Assembly: GCA_038277395.1 (NCBI GenBank)
Contig: CM076192.1
Coordinates: forward strand, 126,243,470-126,307,469
Reading direction: 5' to 3'
DNA length: 64,000 nucleotides
Source: Dryocosmus kuriphilus
Taxonomy: Eukaryota; Arthropoda; Insecta; Hymenoptera; Cynipidae
A model generated the notes under the pieces. The model saw only the letters and a program-made list of their open reading frames with translations. It did not search any database and had not been told where the DNA came from. The position numbers and the translations under genes were made by a program. Below are positions 20,501 through 32,499 of the stretch, piece by piece. The stretch's first letter is position 1, and every line of letters begins with the position of its first letter.

Positions 20501-22753
20501 TTTCGGACCACAATATGAACGAATTATAAAGTTAACGAATTACTAGTTTACCACGAATTCTTAAATTCACGAAATTGAAAATTTCGAAGGTTAAAATTCT
20601 CGAAATTCCAAATTGTCGATATTTAAAAATTACAAAAATAAATATTGAAGTAAAAAATAAAATACTTTGTGACTTTTTAATTAATTGCAAAATAAATAAT
20701 ACTAACTATACAATATAAATTATTAGTTATAAAATTATAACATATTTCCGCCAATTTTAGAATAAGGTTCATCCATTAATTTTTCAGGCATTTAGGGGAT
20801 GCGAAAGGAGGCCTAAAATTTAAAAAAAAATCCTGACAAGGTTTATGGCATTTTATGAAATTTTTCATGTTACTTTTTTTTGTAATTTTCGCAAATTTTG
20901 AACATTTTGTTATTATTTATTTTCGATTTAATTAGTAGATAATAAAATATTATATTTTTTGATTACATATTTATGTTCGGCAACTCTCAAAATCCACAAT
21001 TTTGAATTTTGACAATTTTAAATTTCGGGAATTTAGGAATTTGAGGGCAATTAATAATTTGTTAATTTTAAATTTCGCAAATTTTATAATCCACCAATTT
21101 TTATTTTCGCCAACTTCTTTTTCGTTAATTTGTGTATACGGTATTTATTTTTTCGTTATTTTTTATATTCAAATAATTAAGTATTTTATTCCTTGATTTA
21201 GTATTTTATTACGTCAATTTTAAATATTGAGAATTTCGAATTTCAACAATTCTAAATTTACGGCAATTCTAAATTTCGCGAACTGAAGAATTTTGGAGGA
21301 AGTTAATAATTCGTTAATGCTATACATAATTCGTTAATATTATACTTCGAAAATTTTATAATTCGGTGAAGTCTAACTTTGAATATTTCTGAATTCGTTA
21401 TTTGCATAATTTGTGCTTTTATTTTTTTTACAATCAAAAATTTGGTCGTTATTTTACATTTCGGCAGTTTTATTTTCCGTCAATTCGTATATTCGGTATT
21501 TAACTTTTCGCAATTTTTTATTATTCCTATAATTAAGAATTTCATTTTATAATAAAATATTTATATTCACCAACTTAAAGTGTCGACACTTTTGAGCTTG
21601 AACAATTTTATATTTCGGCAATTTTAAATTTCAGGAATTGAAGAATTTGGGGTAAATTTGTAATTCGTTAACTTTATAATTCGCTAATATTGAGGTTCGA
21701 AAATTTTGTGATTTGTAGAGTTTTAACTTCAAATATTTTTTAATTTATTATTTTCATAATTCGAGTTTTTATTTTTCGATAATTAGAAATTGTTCGTTAT
21801 TTTAAATTTCAGAAATTTGATAATTCTTCAATATTTATGTCAGGCGAATATTTGTTTCGTTAATGTTTATATACGATATGTGTTTTTTTCGTTATATTTT
21901 ATTAGTCCCATAATTAAATGTTTAATTTCTTAATTCATCATTTATGTTCGTCAATTTTAAATATCGACAATTTTGAATTCCGAAAATTTTAAATTTCGTG
22001 AATTGTAGAATTTGGGGTAAATGAAATCGTGCATTTTTTAATGCATTAATATTGCGACTTGCAAATTGTATAATTCGGTTTAACTTAACTTCTCATATTT
22101 TAGAATTCTTTGTTTTCATAACTCGAGATTTTTATTTATCGATAATTAAAAATTTGGTCGTTATTTTAAATTTCGGAAGCTTTATAATTCGTCAATTTTT
22201 ATTTTCAATAGTTTTCTTTTTCTTTAATTTACATACTCGATGTATACTTCCTCGTCTTCTTTATTAGACCCTGAATTTAAACAAGTTGAAGAAATTGGTA
22301 ACTTTCATATATAATAAATTTACTTGTAAAAGAATAATTAAAAAGCGAGTTTTTCTTTAAGAAAAAAAGGCATTCAAAATTATTTCTTTTTGTGAAATTG
22401 AAAAAATAGAAGAAAGGGAATGTATAAACATTTGTATGAGCAAAAAAAAAAAAAAAACGAAAATTTAAAAAATTTGGAGGGAGCGTTTTAATGGAAAGTA
22501 TATTTGTGTGGGACAAAGGATCAGAAAAGCAAGTTTTTCATTGAAAAAAACACTGCATTTTTTTTTTTTTTTTTTTTTAAAAAAGATATGACTAAGCCCC
22601 ATTAGATGGATAGAAAAAATACGTGTCCAAAGGAATTCGATATATTATGATTATGTGAAGTCCCTGCTAAATAAAATTTTAAAATTCTTATTTTCAAAAT
22701 AGTGACATTATACATTTGAAGGCTAGCATAGCATAAGGGATTAATCCACATTT

Positions 22754-23662
22754 TGAAAACTTGTGAAGGTAGGCACGTAAATAATGTGATTAGAAACAAG
22801 GGAGAGCACAGGTAGAGAAGGCAGATAAGCGCGTGCTTGCGTCGGCTGAGTATGGTTTGTCGTGGTTGCTCCCGGGTTGACTATTCGGAGCCTTTTGCCT
22901 ATTTTTGGTCAAGGTCTTTTGGATTGCGAGTTCGAGGCAGGGATATCTGGGTGTGTGTTTTGACATGCGTGTGTGATTGTTTCGGCCGGCATCCGTGCGG
23001 AGATTCTGAGTTGGAAAGCATTGTAAGGGGCGACACATGTTGATTGAATGATAGAGTGATTGATTTCGGTGGTCTGACGGTTTCGTAAAGTTTTTTTTTT
23101 TCTCTTTCTCTCGAGGCCCTTGGCTTCTTGACTTGCACGAGCAAAGGGGCGTTGTCGTGGCCGTGAGGCCGTTTAGTTCCAGGTTTTTTCTTTGGAAGCT
23201 TCTTGATGCCACGGGTGGTTCGGCTCCCGGGATTTGTGGGTTGCCCTTTGACGTGACGGGGAGGCTGCGGCCAGCCTGTTGACCGGTGGGCTACCGAAAA
23301 AGGGGGTGAGCGAGGGAGAGATAGTCACGAAGGTTTGAAAAGGGGTATGGCTGATGCCCGAGCACTGACCAAGGCCCAATAGGTGAAGTTTTTCTTTTTG
23401 ACTCGCCCCTTCCGCCGGCCAAAGTGGAGAAAGGTCAGTGTGCCACGAGCGCTCTCGACCTTCGCATGTTGAGGAGGCAGTTCGCTCTGAGAAGTTTCAC
23501 GTGTTTACGCGTTTGGTTTGTATTTAGTTTGCGATCTTAGTATTTTTCATCGTGTTAGGCGTAGGCTCTGAAAGGCTTTTGTTAACTAAACGGCTACAAT
23601 AAAAAAAAAAAGACAAAAGGATTGGAGTGTTATTATTCCTGCTCACACACACGTATTTACCA
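22754..23662. mobile_element. 909-bp insertion with 8-bp target duplication
   Basis: CCACATTT occurs at both edges (22746-22753 and 23663-23670), while copy B has it once at 40836-40843 with no insert. The insert begins TGAAAACTTG and ends TATTTACCA, is distinctly GC-richer than its surroundings, and has an AATAAAAA run near 23600. TG...CA ends with an internal polyadenylation-like signal suggest a solo LTR, but an 8-bp duplication is longer than usual for LTR elements and would suit a hAT-like or P-like transposon. ORFs inside (such as 22790-23212 minus) show no domain. Confidence 0.65.
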
Positions 23663-24140
23663 CCACATTTGATTGGTCTTTCAAGAGAGTTAAAGACGTA
23701 CTGTAAAATTTAATTATCAATTATAAAAAAAGAAAAAGTACACTTCAGTGATATTTTAATGTTCAATCAAGGCGAAAAAAATTTATTTGAAAAAATGAAT
23801 CAGTTCGGAGTAATTGAACGCGATGTTTTGTGTTTTGAGATTTGGTCTTGCGTTTTCACTACTTTGGGCAGGGATTGAAAATTAATTTGTATTTAATTAG
23901 ATGTTGAGGAAATCTTTCTGGACTATTAGTTTTAGAACGAATGACAGAAATATTGATTTAAACAAAGCTAACCGCTGTTGAGAAATGAGAGAGGAATGTT
24001 TTTGATTTCCGAAAGATATCAAAAGCTTTATAAAGATTTCAAGGACTCCAAAAGATTTTAGAAATAATTAAGAATATTTCACAGATTTAAAAATATTTCA
24101 AAGATTATAAACAGACTAATTTATTTTGAATAAATTTTAC

Positions 24141-24251
24141 CTCTGTTTCGAGGAACATGTTGCTTTCCCTGACTAGTTGTTTGCGCGAGCCTTTGCCTGG
24201 AGCTGGATGCGGAAGCGGAACTGGAACCGGAAGTGGAAGCTGAACTTAATT
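24141..24251 (-). CDS. Candidate small exon, copy A (unknown protein)
   Basis: On the minus strand a pyrimidine-rich CTTCTTTCAG precedes a 111-nt stretch that is open in only one frame and ends AACAGAG before GTAAAATT. The frame encodes a serine-rich run (alternating Ser with Ala, Thr or Gly) and then SSRQRLAQTTSQGKQHVPRN. Copy B has the same exon at 41316-41402 with the same acceptor and donor and a frame-preserving difference of 24 nt. Neither the gene nor neighbouring exons are identified, and splice-site likeness alone is weak evidence. Confidence 0.4.
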
Positions 24252-25162
24252 CTGAAAGAAGAAGTATATTCATTTATTTAATTATGAAGAATAATTTTCA
24301 AATTGCAGCGAACTTTAAAAATGGATGTAGCGATTTAATAATATTTTATCTTAAAGCAGTCCTTCTACGTTCTATGAACGGAAAGAATTAGAGCTAAAAG
24401 AAATGTATGCTAATTTGCAAAAAATAAAAATTCTGGGAAAAAATTTTTTTTTAAATTTGTCAAGTAGTTTTGTTCTAAAACATTCACGCGACTTTATTCT
24501 CTTCGGTCTGAAAATAGTTTTTACCCATCACACTTGGAAGGGTCTATTTCGTACTGGTGTGAATTCTGAATTTTTTACTTAAACGTGCCACATTGACTAA
24601 GACCCAAAGAGTTCCTGACTAGAGTTTTCTTGGTTCTTTTATTATAATCTGAACGCAAACCTAGAACCCGGCGAAAATACAAGTTTGGGGCTTGACTAGA
24701 CGTACATAGTTTTTCAAGTGACAAAGAATGGAAAATCTTAACAGTTCCTTAAAAGGTCCTGAATAAAACTTACTAGTGCAGTTGCTCCGGTGAAGAACTG
24801 ACCACAGCCTTAATTGGAATAGGGATATATGGGGCAATTTTTGATTGGGCTACTTTTAGTCCCGGTACGATAGAGGTGACACATTTTTTACATTCTCATC
24901 AGAGAAGGTATTAGATTTATGCAAAATTTGACTTTCGCGAATTTCATGAAATCTCCACGTTTTGAGACCTCCTGAATCCGAAAAAACGGTTTTTACGACG
25001 GTGTCTGTCTGTTGTCGTTGTCGTCGTCGGAGTCTGTTCCCACGATAACTTTCGAAGGACTAATCGGATTGGTGTGCGCTTTGGTACACTTCTTTAAGCG
25101 GTAAAAAGAAGGGACGAGTTCGTTAACCAGCGGTTTTTGACCAACGGTTATGGTTTTATCCA

Positions 25163-27693
25163 CACGGAAAAATGTGCATCGTTAAGAAGGCTCTCTAAAC
25201 CAGCAGCTCTAACTATTCTAATGGAAGCGCAGCTTTTCGTCGGTGAATTTTGTTAAATTTACTATTTCGCATTCAGGTTATTGAAACTGACATCCTAAAA
25301 GCTTAGGATGAGAAATCTCAAATAGTAGGATGCACTGTTCCGCTCAGTGCATCGACATTCAATAAAAACTAGTAAAAAACTATTTCGCATCGCTAGTCGC
25401 ACACTTCGTGAGGAGAGTTACTATTTCACACAGTAAGTCTTACTGCTGTGAATAATAATGTAGACGATTTTGCATTGTACGCTTTCAATAGTACAATGGA
25501 TTGTTTCCATTAGAAGCTAAACAGATTTGTAAAGGAAAAAAAAAATTTATTATTATTATTGCTTAATCCTTTTCTGTTTACATACTGAGACGCCACTACC
25601 TACAAACAACCACTTAAACGTATATTCGCATTTTTAACACTATTTAAAATCGGAAAATGCTGCGGCGGGGTTCGAACCTAAATACGGCCTACCTAACTTC
25701 CTAAAATCTAACCAAACGTATCAGATAATTCCCTGACAACTAAGCCTCTCGGCTATAGAACCGCTTAAGTGCTCTGAACAAAGTCCAAGGTAAGACGTTT
25801 CCCTGTGTTGGGGAAGGGTATAGAGTGAGAAATTCTAGTAATTTTTTTCTTTTAGAAATTTTTAATGGTAGATGGGTTTTAAAATTTGTAGGTATTTTTT
25901 TGTTTATAAATTGATCTTCTATGTAAAAAATATATATTGCCAACAAATTCGGTCAAAGTTAAATACTCGTTATTAATTACACAAGGTTATAAGAGCAACA
26001 CATAGTATTAACATAAGCGATAAATAAATAATTAAGAATTATAATAATTCAACATTAATTTGATTTATAATATTTTTAACTTATAATGAAATATTCAACT
26101 TTTAAAATAGTTTCTTTTTTAATTTTGAGGTATTTCAATTGTTAAGGATTCCTTCGAACTGTAAATAGTATGTAAATAATATCTTTTTGTGATTTCCTCA
26201 TTTGAAGAAAAATATCAGAAAATTCAGTTCAAAGTTTCGTAACTTTAACATGCGGTTACGTAAAAAAAGTTTTTGGAATTTCATAAAATTCAAAAGGATT
26301 ATTGCAGCTCAGCTGTTTGGAATAAGTACTCAATAATACTAAGTAGGGTCCATAAATTTTATTTGGCTCCAGCCTACCTGGCCCTGTCCGGCAGAGTTGT
26401 TTTGTAGAAGCAGGTCAGATTAATGAAATTAAGAAAAAGAGTATTTTGCAACTAACAAATATGAAAATATTATATTCACCAATGACATGTAATTTTTAAT
26501 TGAAAAGTTAAAAGTTTAAAACAGTTTAACATAATGGAAAGAATTCCAAAAAAAAAAAATAAATTTCCATTAAAAAAAATAATAATTTCCTACAATTTAT
26601 TGGAAAAAAAGATTTAATATCAGCTTTCTTATCTCAATCATACATTAACTTTTACGAAAAGTACCTTATCATTTAAAATAAGCAATAAGAAGTTCCATTA
26701 AATATTCCAGTAAATACTGTAGTCATTTTCTAAGTTTCATAGGTAAAAATTACACGTAGTTTTAATTTGAAAATGTTCAAAAAAAGCTTTTTCGAATGTT
26801 CACCTAACTCATGTGAAGAATCCACAAAAACTGTAGAAAAATTTCATATTTTTTGGTCTTAATGGCTTCCATAATTTTTGGGGAAAATTGCGTACTTTTT
26901 ATGAAAATTGTCATAAGTTGGGGGAAAATTACCTACTATCTTGGTGAATTGTATATTCTACACAACTTCTGGGGAATTTCCCCTTGACTTTTGTGAAAAT
27001 TTCCACAATTTTGGGGAAAAGTAACCAACTTCTTGGTGAAAGGTATTTTTACTACAACTTTTGGGGAATTTTCCCAATTTGTATGAAAATTTCCAATTTT
27101 AGGCAAAATTACTATTTGAATTCGTAATGTCAACAGTCTCACTCGCTACTTACCGCGATTCGAACAAGTGTATTTTAAAATGTCACGCAGTCAAATTCGC
27201 TTCCGATCAGAGTTCATAGCTATACTATTTTAAAAAGTTGAGTTGACAAACTACTTCGTTAATCGGCCTTTACGAAACAGTACACTTTACAATGTCGCAT
27301 AATATAATTAACTTTTCAATTCGGTGCACAAGTTTATCATTTGAAATACTAAAGCTGATAATCTCGATAAGTACTTACAGCAATGCGAAAAAGGAGATCG
27401 TACTCACTTTTAAAAGTCAAACTCACAATTCTCTGGTTACTATATAAACTAGTTATTCGGGCAGCTCATAAGTTGAACTGTACTGTTTCAAATAGTTATT
27501 AAAACTAGTTGTTCTAGTAATCTCCCTTTTCACAATTTGAAGTAGTAATGCTCACTTTAGATTTTGTATATTTTCAGATTATTACCTTATACAGTATCTA
27601 AAACTATTCAAATTGTTTCTTGTACAATGCGAACAAGTAAACTTCAAGTTGACAATGCATGAAAGTGAATCTAACTATCTACTTTTTTCCGTG
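25163..27693. mobile_element. Non-autonomous TIR element, about 2.5 kb
   Basis: The ends CACGGAAAAATG and CTTTTTTCCGTG are inverted, each flanked by CA, and they interrupt the surrounding repeat, whose sequence resumes after the right end. The ends resemble those of the MITE at 45261-45848 (CACGGAGAAAAA). Inside are short palindromes such as CATCCTAAAAGCTTAGGATG and a tRNA-like stretch, but no transposase. The repeated GGGGAAAATT-type phrases at 26870-27120 form a small tandem region. Probably mobilised in trans, likely by a Tc1/mariner-type enzyme. Confidence 0.55.
25667..25766 (-). other. tRNA-like sequence inside the TIR element
   Basis: On the minus strand TAGCCGAGAGGCTTAG resembles a tRNA A box and GGTTCGAACC a perfect B box, about 85 nt apart. 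The spacing exceeds that of an ordinary tRNA, and no full cloverleaf is obvious. It may be a tRNA-derived module or a degenerate tRNA gene. A related sequence lies at 31571-31671. Confidence 0.4.
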
Positions 27694-27800
27694 CATCAAA
27701 AACGGTTTTCACAAAATCAAAAAATCCATTTTCCGGCTAAACTATGAGAGATACAAAAAAATGTAAGAAAGTAAAATTATTCATCTTAAAAAAATCTACA

Positions 27801-29002
27801 AATTGACGGCCGGCATGCAATAACTGGGCGTGCGCTGGAAACGGGTAAAACTATTGTCCAAGCCAAGAAAAAGTGGACGGAAATTTTTTTTTCGAAAGTC
27901 TTGTTTTAAAAATTTGACAATATAGAGAATTAAAAACTGCATCTTTCTTTCAACTGAGGTTTTTTTATTGCATCGTTTGTTTTGTTTAAAAAAAACAAAA
28001 TGTTACTTTCCTCACAGTTTTTTTTTATTGAAAAATCGTGTTTTTTTAGAATCAACTCGCAATGATGTGGCCAATTCTTGACAAAATTGGAATTTTTCTT
28101 TTGCATTATGTAGGGGAGCTTTTTCCGCTTCGGCTTATGTAGGCAACCATTTCATAAACATTGTAATTGTTTATAATAATTTAATCCGAAGAAATTACCG
28201 TGTTTTCTCTGGTTATGCTGTTAACATTTTTCGTATAAATTGGAATATGAAAAAATCGTAAAAACATATACGTGAAGCAGTGTTGGGAGAAGTTTTTCGT
28301 CAAGGAATATTTTCTTTGGTCGAAAATATAAAAAAATTCGACGAGTTTTGAAGTCAAAAGTGCTCGCCGCTCGAACCGATTTCCGCTGTTTTATTTTAAA
28401 AGAACGCAGATCAATAATAGAAAAACATTCGAGAGGTGAGCACATTTGACTTCAACTCGTCGTATTCTTTTTAATTTTCGACCAAACAAAATATTGCTTG
28501 ACGAAAAACTTCTCCCAACACTGCTTCGTGTATCATGTCTTTATGATTTTTTCATATTCCAATTTAGACGAAAAATTTTAACAGTATAAGCTCGGAAAAC
28601 ACGGTAATTTCTTCGGATCAAATTATTATAAACAATTACAGCGTTTATGAAATGTTCGCCTTCATCAGCGGAAGGGGACAGGACTTCCCTATATGCTGAA
28701 AAAGAAAAATTCCATTTATGTCAAGAATTGGCCACATTATTGCGAGTTGATTCTAAAAAAACACGATTTTTCAACTTAAAAAAAAAATGCGAAAAAAGTA
28801 ACATTTTATTTTTTTTAAACAAAACAAATGATGCAATAAAAAAACCTCTTTTGAAAGAAAGATGCAGTTTTTAATTCTCTATATTGTCAAATTTTTAAAA
28901 AAGGATTTTCGAAAAAAAATTTCTATCCCCTTTTTCTTGGGTTGGACAATAGTTTTAACCGTTTCCAGCGCACGCCAGGTTATTGCAACCCGGCCTTCAA
29001 TT
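27801..29002. mobile_element. Foldback element with ~600-bp arms
   Basis: Arms pair around a centre near 28401. Outer ends: AATTGACGGCCGGCATGCAA on the left and TTGCAACCCGGCCTTCAATT on the right. Inner parts such as ACGAGTTTTGAAGTC against GACTTCAACTCGT also match. The two arms have diverged by scattered changes, so it is not an assembly artefact of a fold-back read. No real ORF. A transcript across it would form long dsRNA. Confidence 0.85.
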
Positions 29003-29574
29003 TTGTCTCAACCGTCTTTTGACAAAATGAACGGTTTTTCTTTAATCAAGAAAACGCTATAAAATTTAAAAAACTCTAGTTTCCCGCCAAAATATTCAAG
29101 ATACGAAAAAATGGTGAAAAACAAAGTTATTGAATTCTAAAATATCTACAAATTTTGTTTTAACTATTTTTTGATAAAATGCACGGTTTTTGTTTTAATC
29201 GATAAAACTTTATTTAAAATAAAAAATTTCAAATTTTCCGCCAAACTATGCAAGATACGGAAAAATGATGATAAACAAAGTTGTTCGCCTCAAAAAGATC
29301 TACAAATTTGCTCTCTATCATTTTTTTGAGCGGACGCGCAGTTTTTGAGTTATTCGTGAAATATGTTATGAAATATAAAGAAAACCACTTTTCAGCAAAA
29401 CTATGCAAGACATGAGAAAATATTGACAAGCAGAATTGTTCACCTTCGAGAGAGCTACAAAATTTATTTATAAGACACATCGTTTTACTTTTAAGAATCG
29501 AAATCCTGCATTGTGAAAATTTGTAAGATCACAAAAAAACTTTAACAACCTACAATGTGTTTTAAAAAAATGGA

Positions 29575-30720
29575 ATTCTCGACCGCGAAGCGCGAGTGTC
29601 ACGATGAGAATGTATTCCTTAAGGGCGATAGAGCCTTAAGTTGTATAATTTCTTTTGTAATTTTTCATTTAAAGGTTTATACGATCCATAAACACCGAGC
29701 GCGTAGCGCGAGGTGAATAATCTATCGAGCGCGAAGCGCGAGTGCTAACAGACGCGCGCCGTAGGCGCGCTAATACTGCGTACGAAACGCGCGATGAGAA
29801 TGTGCCCGCGAAGCGGGCAGATCTTTTTGGAGTTTTTTAGGCTTGTTGGCATTATTGAAAAAACGGCTTATAAAAAATGCTTTTATTGAGTATATGTATT
29901 TGAATTATCGGCATTATATACTTATATACTTATATTTATTATTTTATATTCTACTTCCATATTTATTTATTTATATATTTACGTTTATGTAAATATTTGC
30001 TTTTATTTATATATGCATATATATATTTTACCGCATATTTTGCTCTTTATAAAGTTTGTTCAAGTTGTTACCATATGCTGATTTGCTTTTGTACATGCCA
30101 GCACTGCAGAAATCTATTTTAGTTGATCTAACGTTATCTTTGTCCAAGCTTCTCCATCGCGTAACTTCACATATGTATGTAACATCTTTATTGAACAATA
30201 ATTAGGACATCAAATTCCACTTACGTTCAAATTGTAGAAGACTCACAAATAGGAGGAGTAAAAGGACAAGAAGAGACTTCATTTTTTTCAAGTAGGCACA
30301 ATGGAAAGGAACAGATTGCTGACTTCTCAGATATTTCATGTGAAATGACACGATTATTGTGGCTTATAACTTGTATCTGATAACAACGCTTTACTTTCTC
30401 CTTAAGTAAATCAAAAGTGGGAGAAGGAAGGCTGGCGATGTCACATCTTAGAATATAGGGAAGGGGAACCGAATGTGGAACAGGGTCCAAGTCTGAATTA
30501 ATGCTGCTTTTCGCTGTCAATTAATGTTATTATTTAATGTACTTGGAGGATACGTTTATATTATCAAATAATTCTTGATTAAAAATTCAAACATGATAGG
30601 TGGCAGCAGTTATGCATGAAAATAATTCAATGCATAAATTTTGCCAGCCGCTGTAGCCTTACATCATATGGTTGACTAGCGTGAAGATACAGTAACCAAA
30701 AAATTCCATATCTCATTATC
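29575..30720. repeat. GCGAAGC-hairpin repeat family, copy a
   Basis: The left part holds several GC-rich mini-palindromes in otherwise AT-rich DNA: GAGCGCGTAGCGCGAG, GAGCGCGAAGCGCGAG, GCGCGCCGTAGGCGCGC and GCCCGCGAAGCGGGC. The right part (from about 29990) matches 46530-47270 and 30760-31048, for example CATATGCTGATTTGCTTTTG and TCTAACGTTATCTTTG. The ORF at 30227-30520 minus is not conserved in copy c and is rejected. Confidence 0.75.
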
Positions 30721-30739
30721 TTGTTGTTTTACATATATA

Positions 30740-31048
30740 TGTAGGTATTTTTTTCCGAATATTTTGCCCTTTAGAAATTCTTTCAACCTGTGACCATTTG
30801 CTGATTTGCTTTTGTACATGCTAGCACGGCAGAAATCTATTTCTGTTGATCTAACGTTATCTTTGTCAAAGCTTCTCCGACTTGGAACTTCATATTTGTA
30901 TGCAATTTCTTTAATTAATACTAATTAAGGCATTAAAGTCCACATACGTTCAAATTGTAGAAAACTCAGAAATATGAGGAGTAAGAAGACAGGAAGGGGC
31001 TTCATTTTTTTAAAATAGGCACAATGAAACAGAACAGACTGCTGACTT
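30740..31048. repeat. GCGAAGC-hairpin repeat family, copy b (truncated)
   Basis: Third copy of the AT-rich body, in tandem with copy a, without the GC-rich head. It stops exactly at GCTGACTTC, where the TIR element 31049-32823 begins; the continuation found in copy a (TCAGATATTTC) is missing. Confidence 0.75.
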
Positions 31049-31570
31049 CCCGTGTCGAAATTTTAATACGGCCTCTACACGGCCCTGGGCAGGTTGCCTT
31101 ATTATTTGGTCAGGTCCGTATCAGGAAATTCTATCCGGACCTTACAGGATCGATCACGCTCGAAATGGTTTGGCCCCTATCAGGCAAAATTACAAGGCCC
31201 TGATCAAGCGACCTTAATTATATATAATTTATAAACCAGACCTTTACTCGGACCGTGTCAGTCCTTTATTTATTTTCAAATTGTGTAAAACATATTTTTA
31301 TAAATAAATCTACAATATGTTATTGGTATTGCTAATAGTAAGCTTTTATTACACGGAGAAAAATGAAGGAATGTAAGCAATGTAGGAAAACAAACAGGGA
31401 TTCATGTCTACGCTTTAGCCACTCGAAGCAGATAATATCAAATAGGTTAAATTTGTAAAAAAAAAAATGGTTTTCTATATTATTCTTGCACTTGATTTAT
31501 ATTTCAAATTATCTAATTGTACGAACATTCACTTATACATACAATAGGACAATTAAGTGTTTTGAAAAAT

Positions 31571-31671
31571 CGCACCCGCTGAGGTTTCGAACCCTACCTA
31601 AACATACTTAAAACTACCTAAAACTTATAAATATACCGCACGCATTAGCCAACTGAACTATTAAGTCGCTT
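31571..31671 (-). other. Second tRNA-like sequence
   Basis: On the minus strand TAGTTCAGTTGGCTAATGCG matches an A box and GGGTTCGAAACC a B box, with about the same spacing and similar intervening TTAGGTAG phrases as at 25667-25766. It follows a CACGGAGAAAAATG end (31352), just as the first follows CACGGAAAAATG. Not a functional tRNA by inspection. Confidence 0.4.
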
Positions 31672-31944
31672 GAATTCTCTTGACAGAAACAAAGCCAAGA
31701 TATTTCGTTGAAAAAGCCAGGGTCAGCGGAGAAGTGTATATTTTTATTTTCTGGTTTTACACATTTTATGACTAAATGGATTTAAAAATTTATTATATTG
31801 AAATTTTAAATTCATCTGTTATAAAACAAAATATTTTCTCATAAAACTTGGGTGAAGTATTTGTATATTATATTATTAGTCATTTATATTATAAATGTTA
31901 TTAAATTTCAATTTTTAGAATGTAACTATGTTTAAAAAATGCGG

Positions 31945-32499
31945 CAAAAGTCTAGTTTAGGCACTTTTAACAAAAATTATGTTTTTTTTCAACTTTCGCA
32001 AAATTCTGTTGATTATGACATATAAATAAATTAGAAGGTGGCGGAAAGCGGTATTTCGAATAATTTGTTTATCAAAAGTGTTACTTTTCCGACTGACGAA
32101 GAAAAAGGACGGTAAAAAAGTGTCTCAGACCAGATAGAACCATCCAACATCCCCCGACCCCTTTTCCAACTGCTTTTCTCCCTTTCTCACTGACCTCCAT
32201 GTTGGTGCGGAACAAAGTTCATTATAGATGAACCACCATGGAGGTCAGTCAGAAATGGAAAAAACCAGCTGGAAAAGGGGTCGGGGGATGTTGGGAGGAG
32301 TTGTGATCACGCTCCGACCAGTGGCTGTCAAACTCACAGAGGTTAAGTAAGAAGGAAAAGTAACACTGTTGATAAACAAATTATTCGAAATGCCGCTTTC
32401 CGCCACTTTCTAATTTATTTATATGTCATAATCAACCGATTTTTGCAAATATTGAAAAAAAACTTAATTTTTGTTAAAAGTGCCTAAACTAGACTTTTA
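31945..32499. mobile_element. Foldback element with ~270-bp arms
   Basis: Left AAAAGTCTAGTTTAGGCAC pairs with GTGCCTAAACTAGACTTTTA at the right; inner parts such as CATCCCCCGACCCCTTTTCC pair with GGAAAAGGGGTCGGGGGATG. The centre is near 32222, between CCATGTTGGTG and CACCATGG. No ORF. It may be nested in, or form the core of, the CCCGTGT element. Confidence 0.8.

Larger units (their letters stand above)
20510..24835. repeat. Large paralogous segment, copy A
   Basis: Matches 38011-42070 in order over about 4 kb. The left 2.2 kb are an AT-rich satellite-like tract in which ~350-380-bp units (starts near 20990, 21215, 21570, 21960) are themselves built of short motifs such as AATTTTAAATTTCGG. 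The right part contains unique-looking sequence with an exon-like ORF (24141-24251). An insertion at 22754-23662 is absent from copy B. The origin (segmental duplication or large element) is unclear. Poly-A and poly-T tracts at about 22441 and 22557 are inside. Confidence 0.7.
24836..29520. repeat. Complex repeat with ~150-bp tandem units, split by two insertions
   Basis: Starts with a GTCGTTGTCGTCGTCGG-type stretch (near 25010-25035) and continues, after a 2.5-kb insertion, into four units of about 150 bp at roughly 27696-27800, 29003-29165, 29166-29314 and 29315-29480. Each contains a variant of AAACTATGCAAGATACG, then AAATGATG...AAAGTTGTTC and GATCTACAAATTT. The foldback 27801-29002 sits between units one and two. 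No coding function is recognised. Confidence 0.65.

Noticed and set aside
22790..23212. 140-codon minus ORF in the 909-bp insert
   Set aside because: No recognisable domain; GC-rich non-coding insert explains chance length.
25667..25766. Functional tRNA gene
   Set aside because: A and B boxes are too far apart and no complete cloverleaf is seen; reported only as tRNA-like.
25163..27693. Autonomous Tc1/mariner element
   Set aside because: No transposase ORF of useful length inside; TA duplication is not intact.
30227..30520. 97-codon minus ORF in the hairpin repeat
   Set aside because: The homologous part of copy c (about 46780-47070) does not keep the frame.
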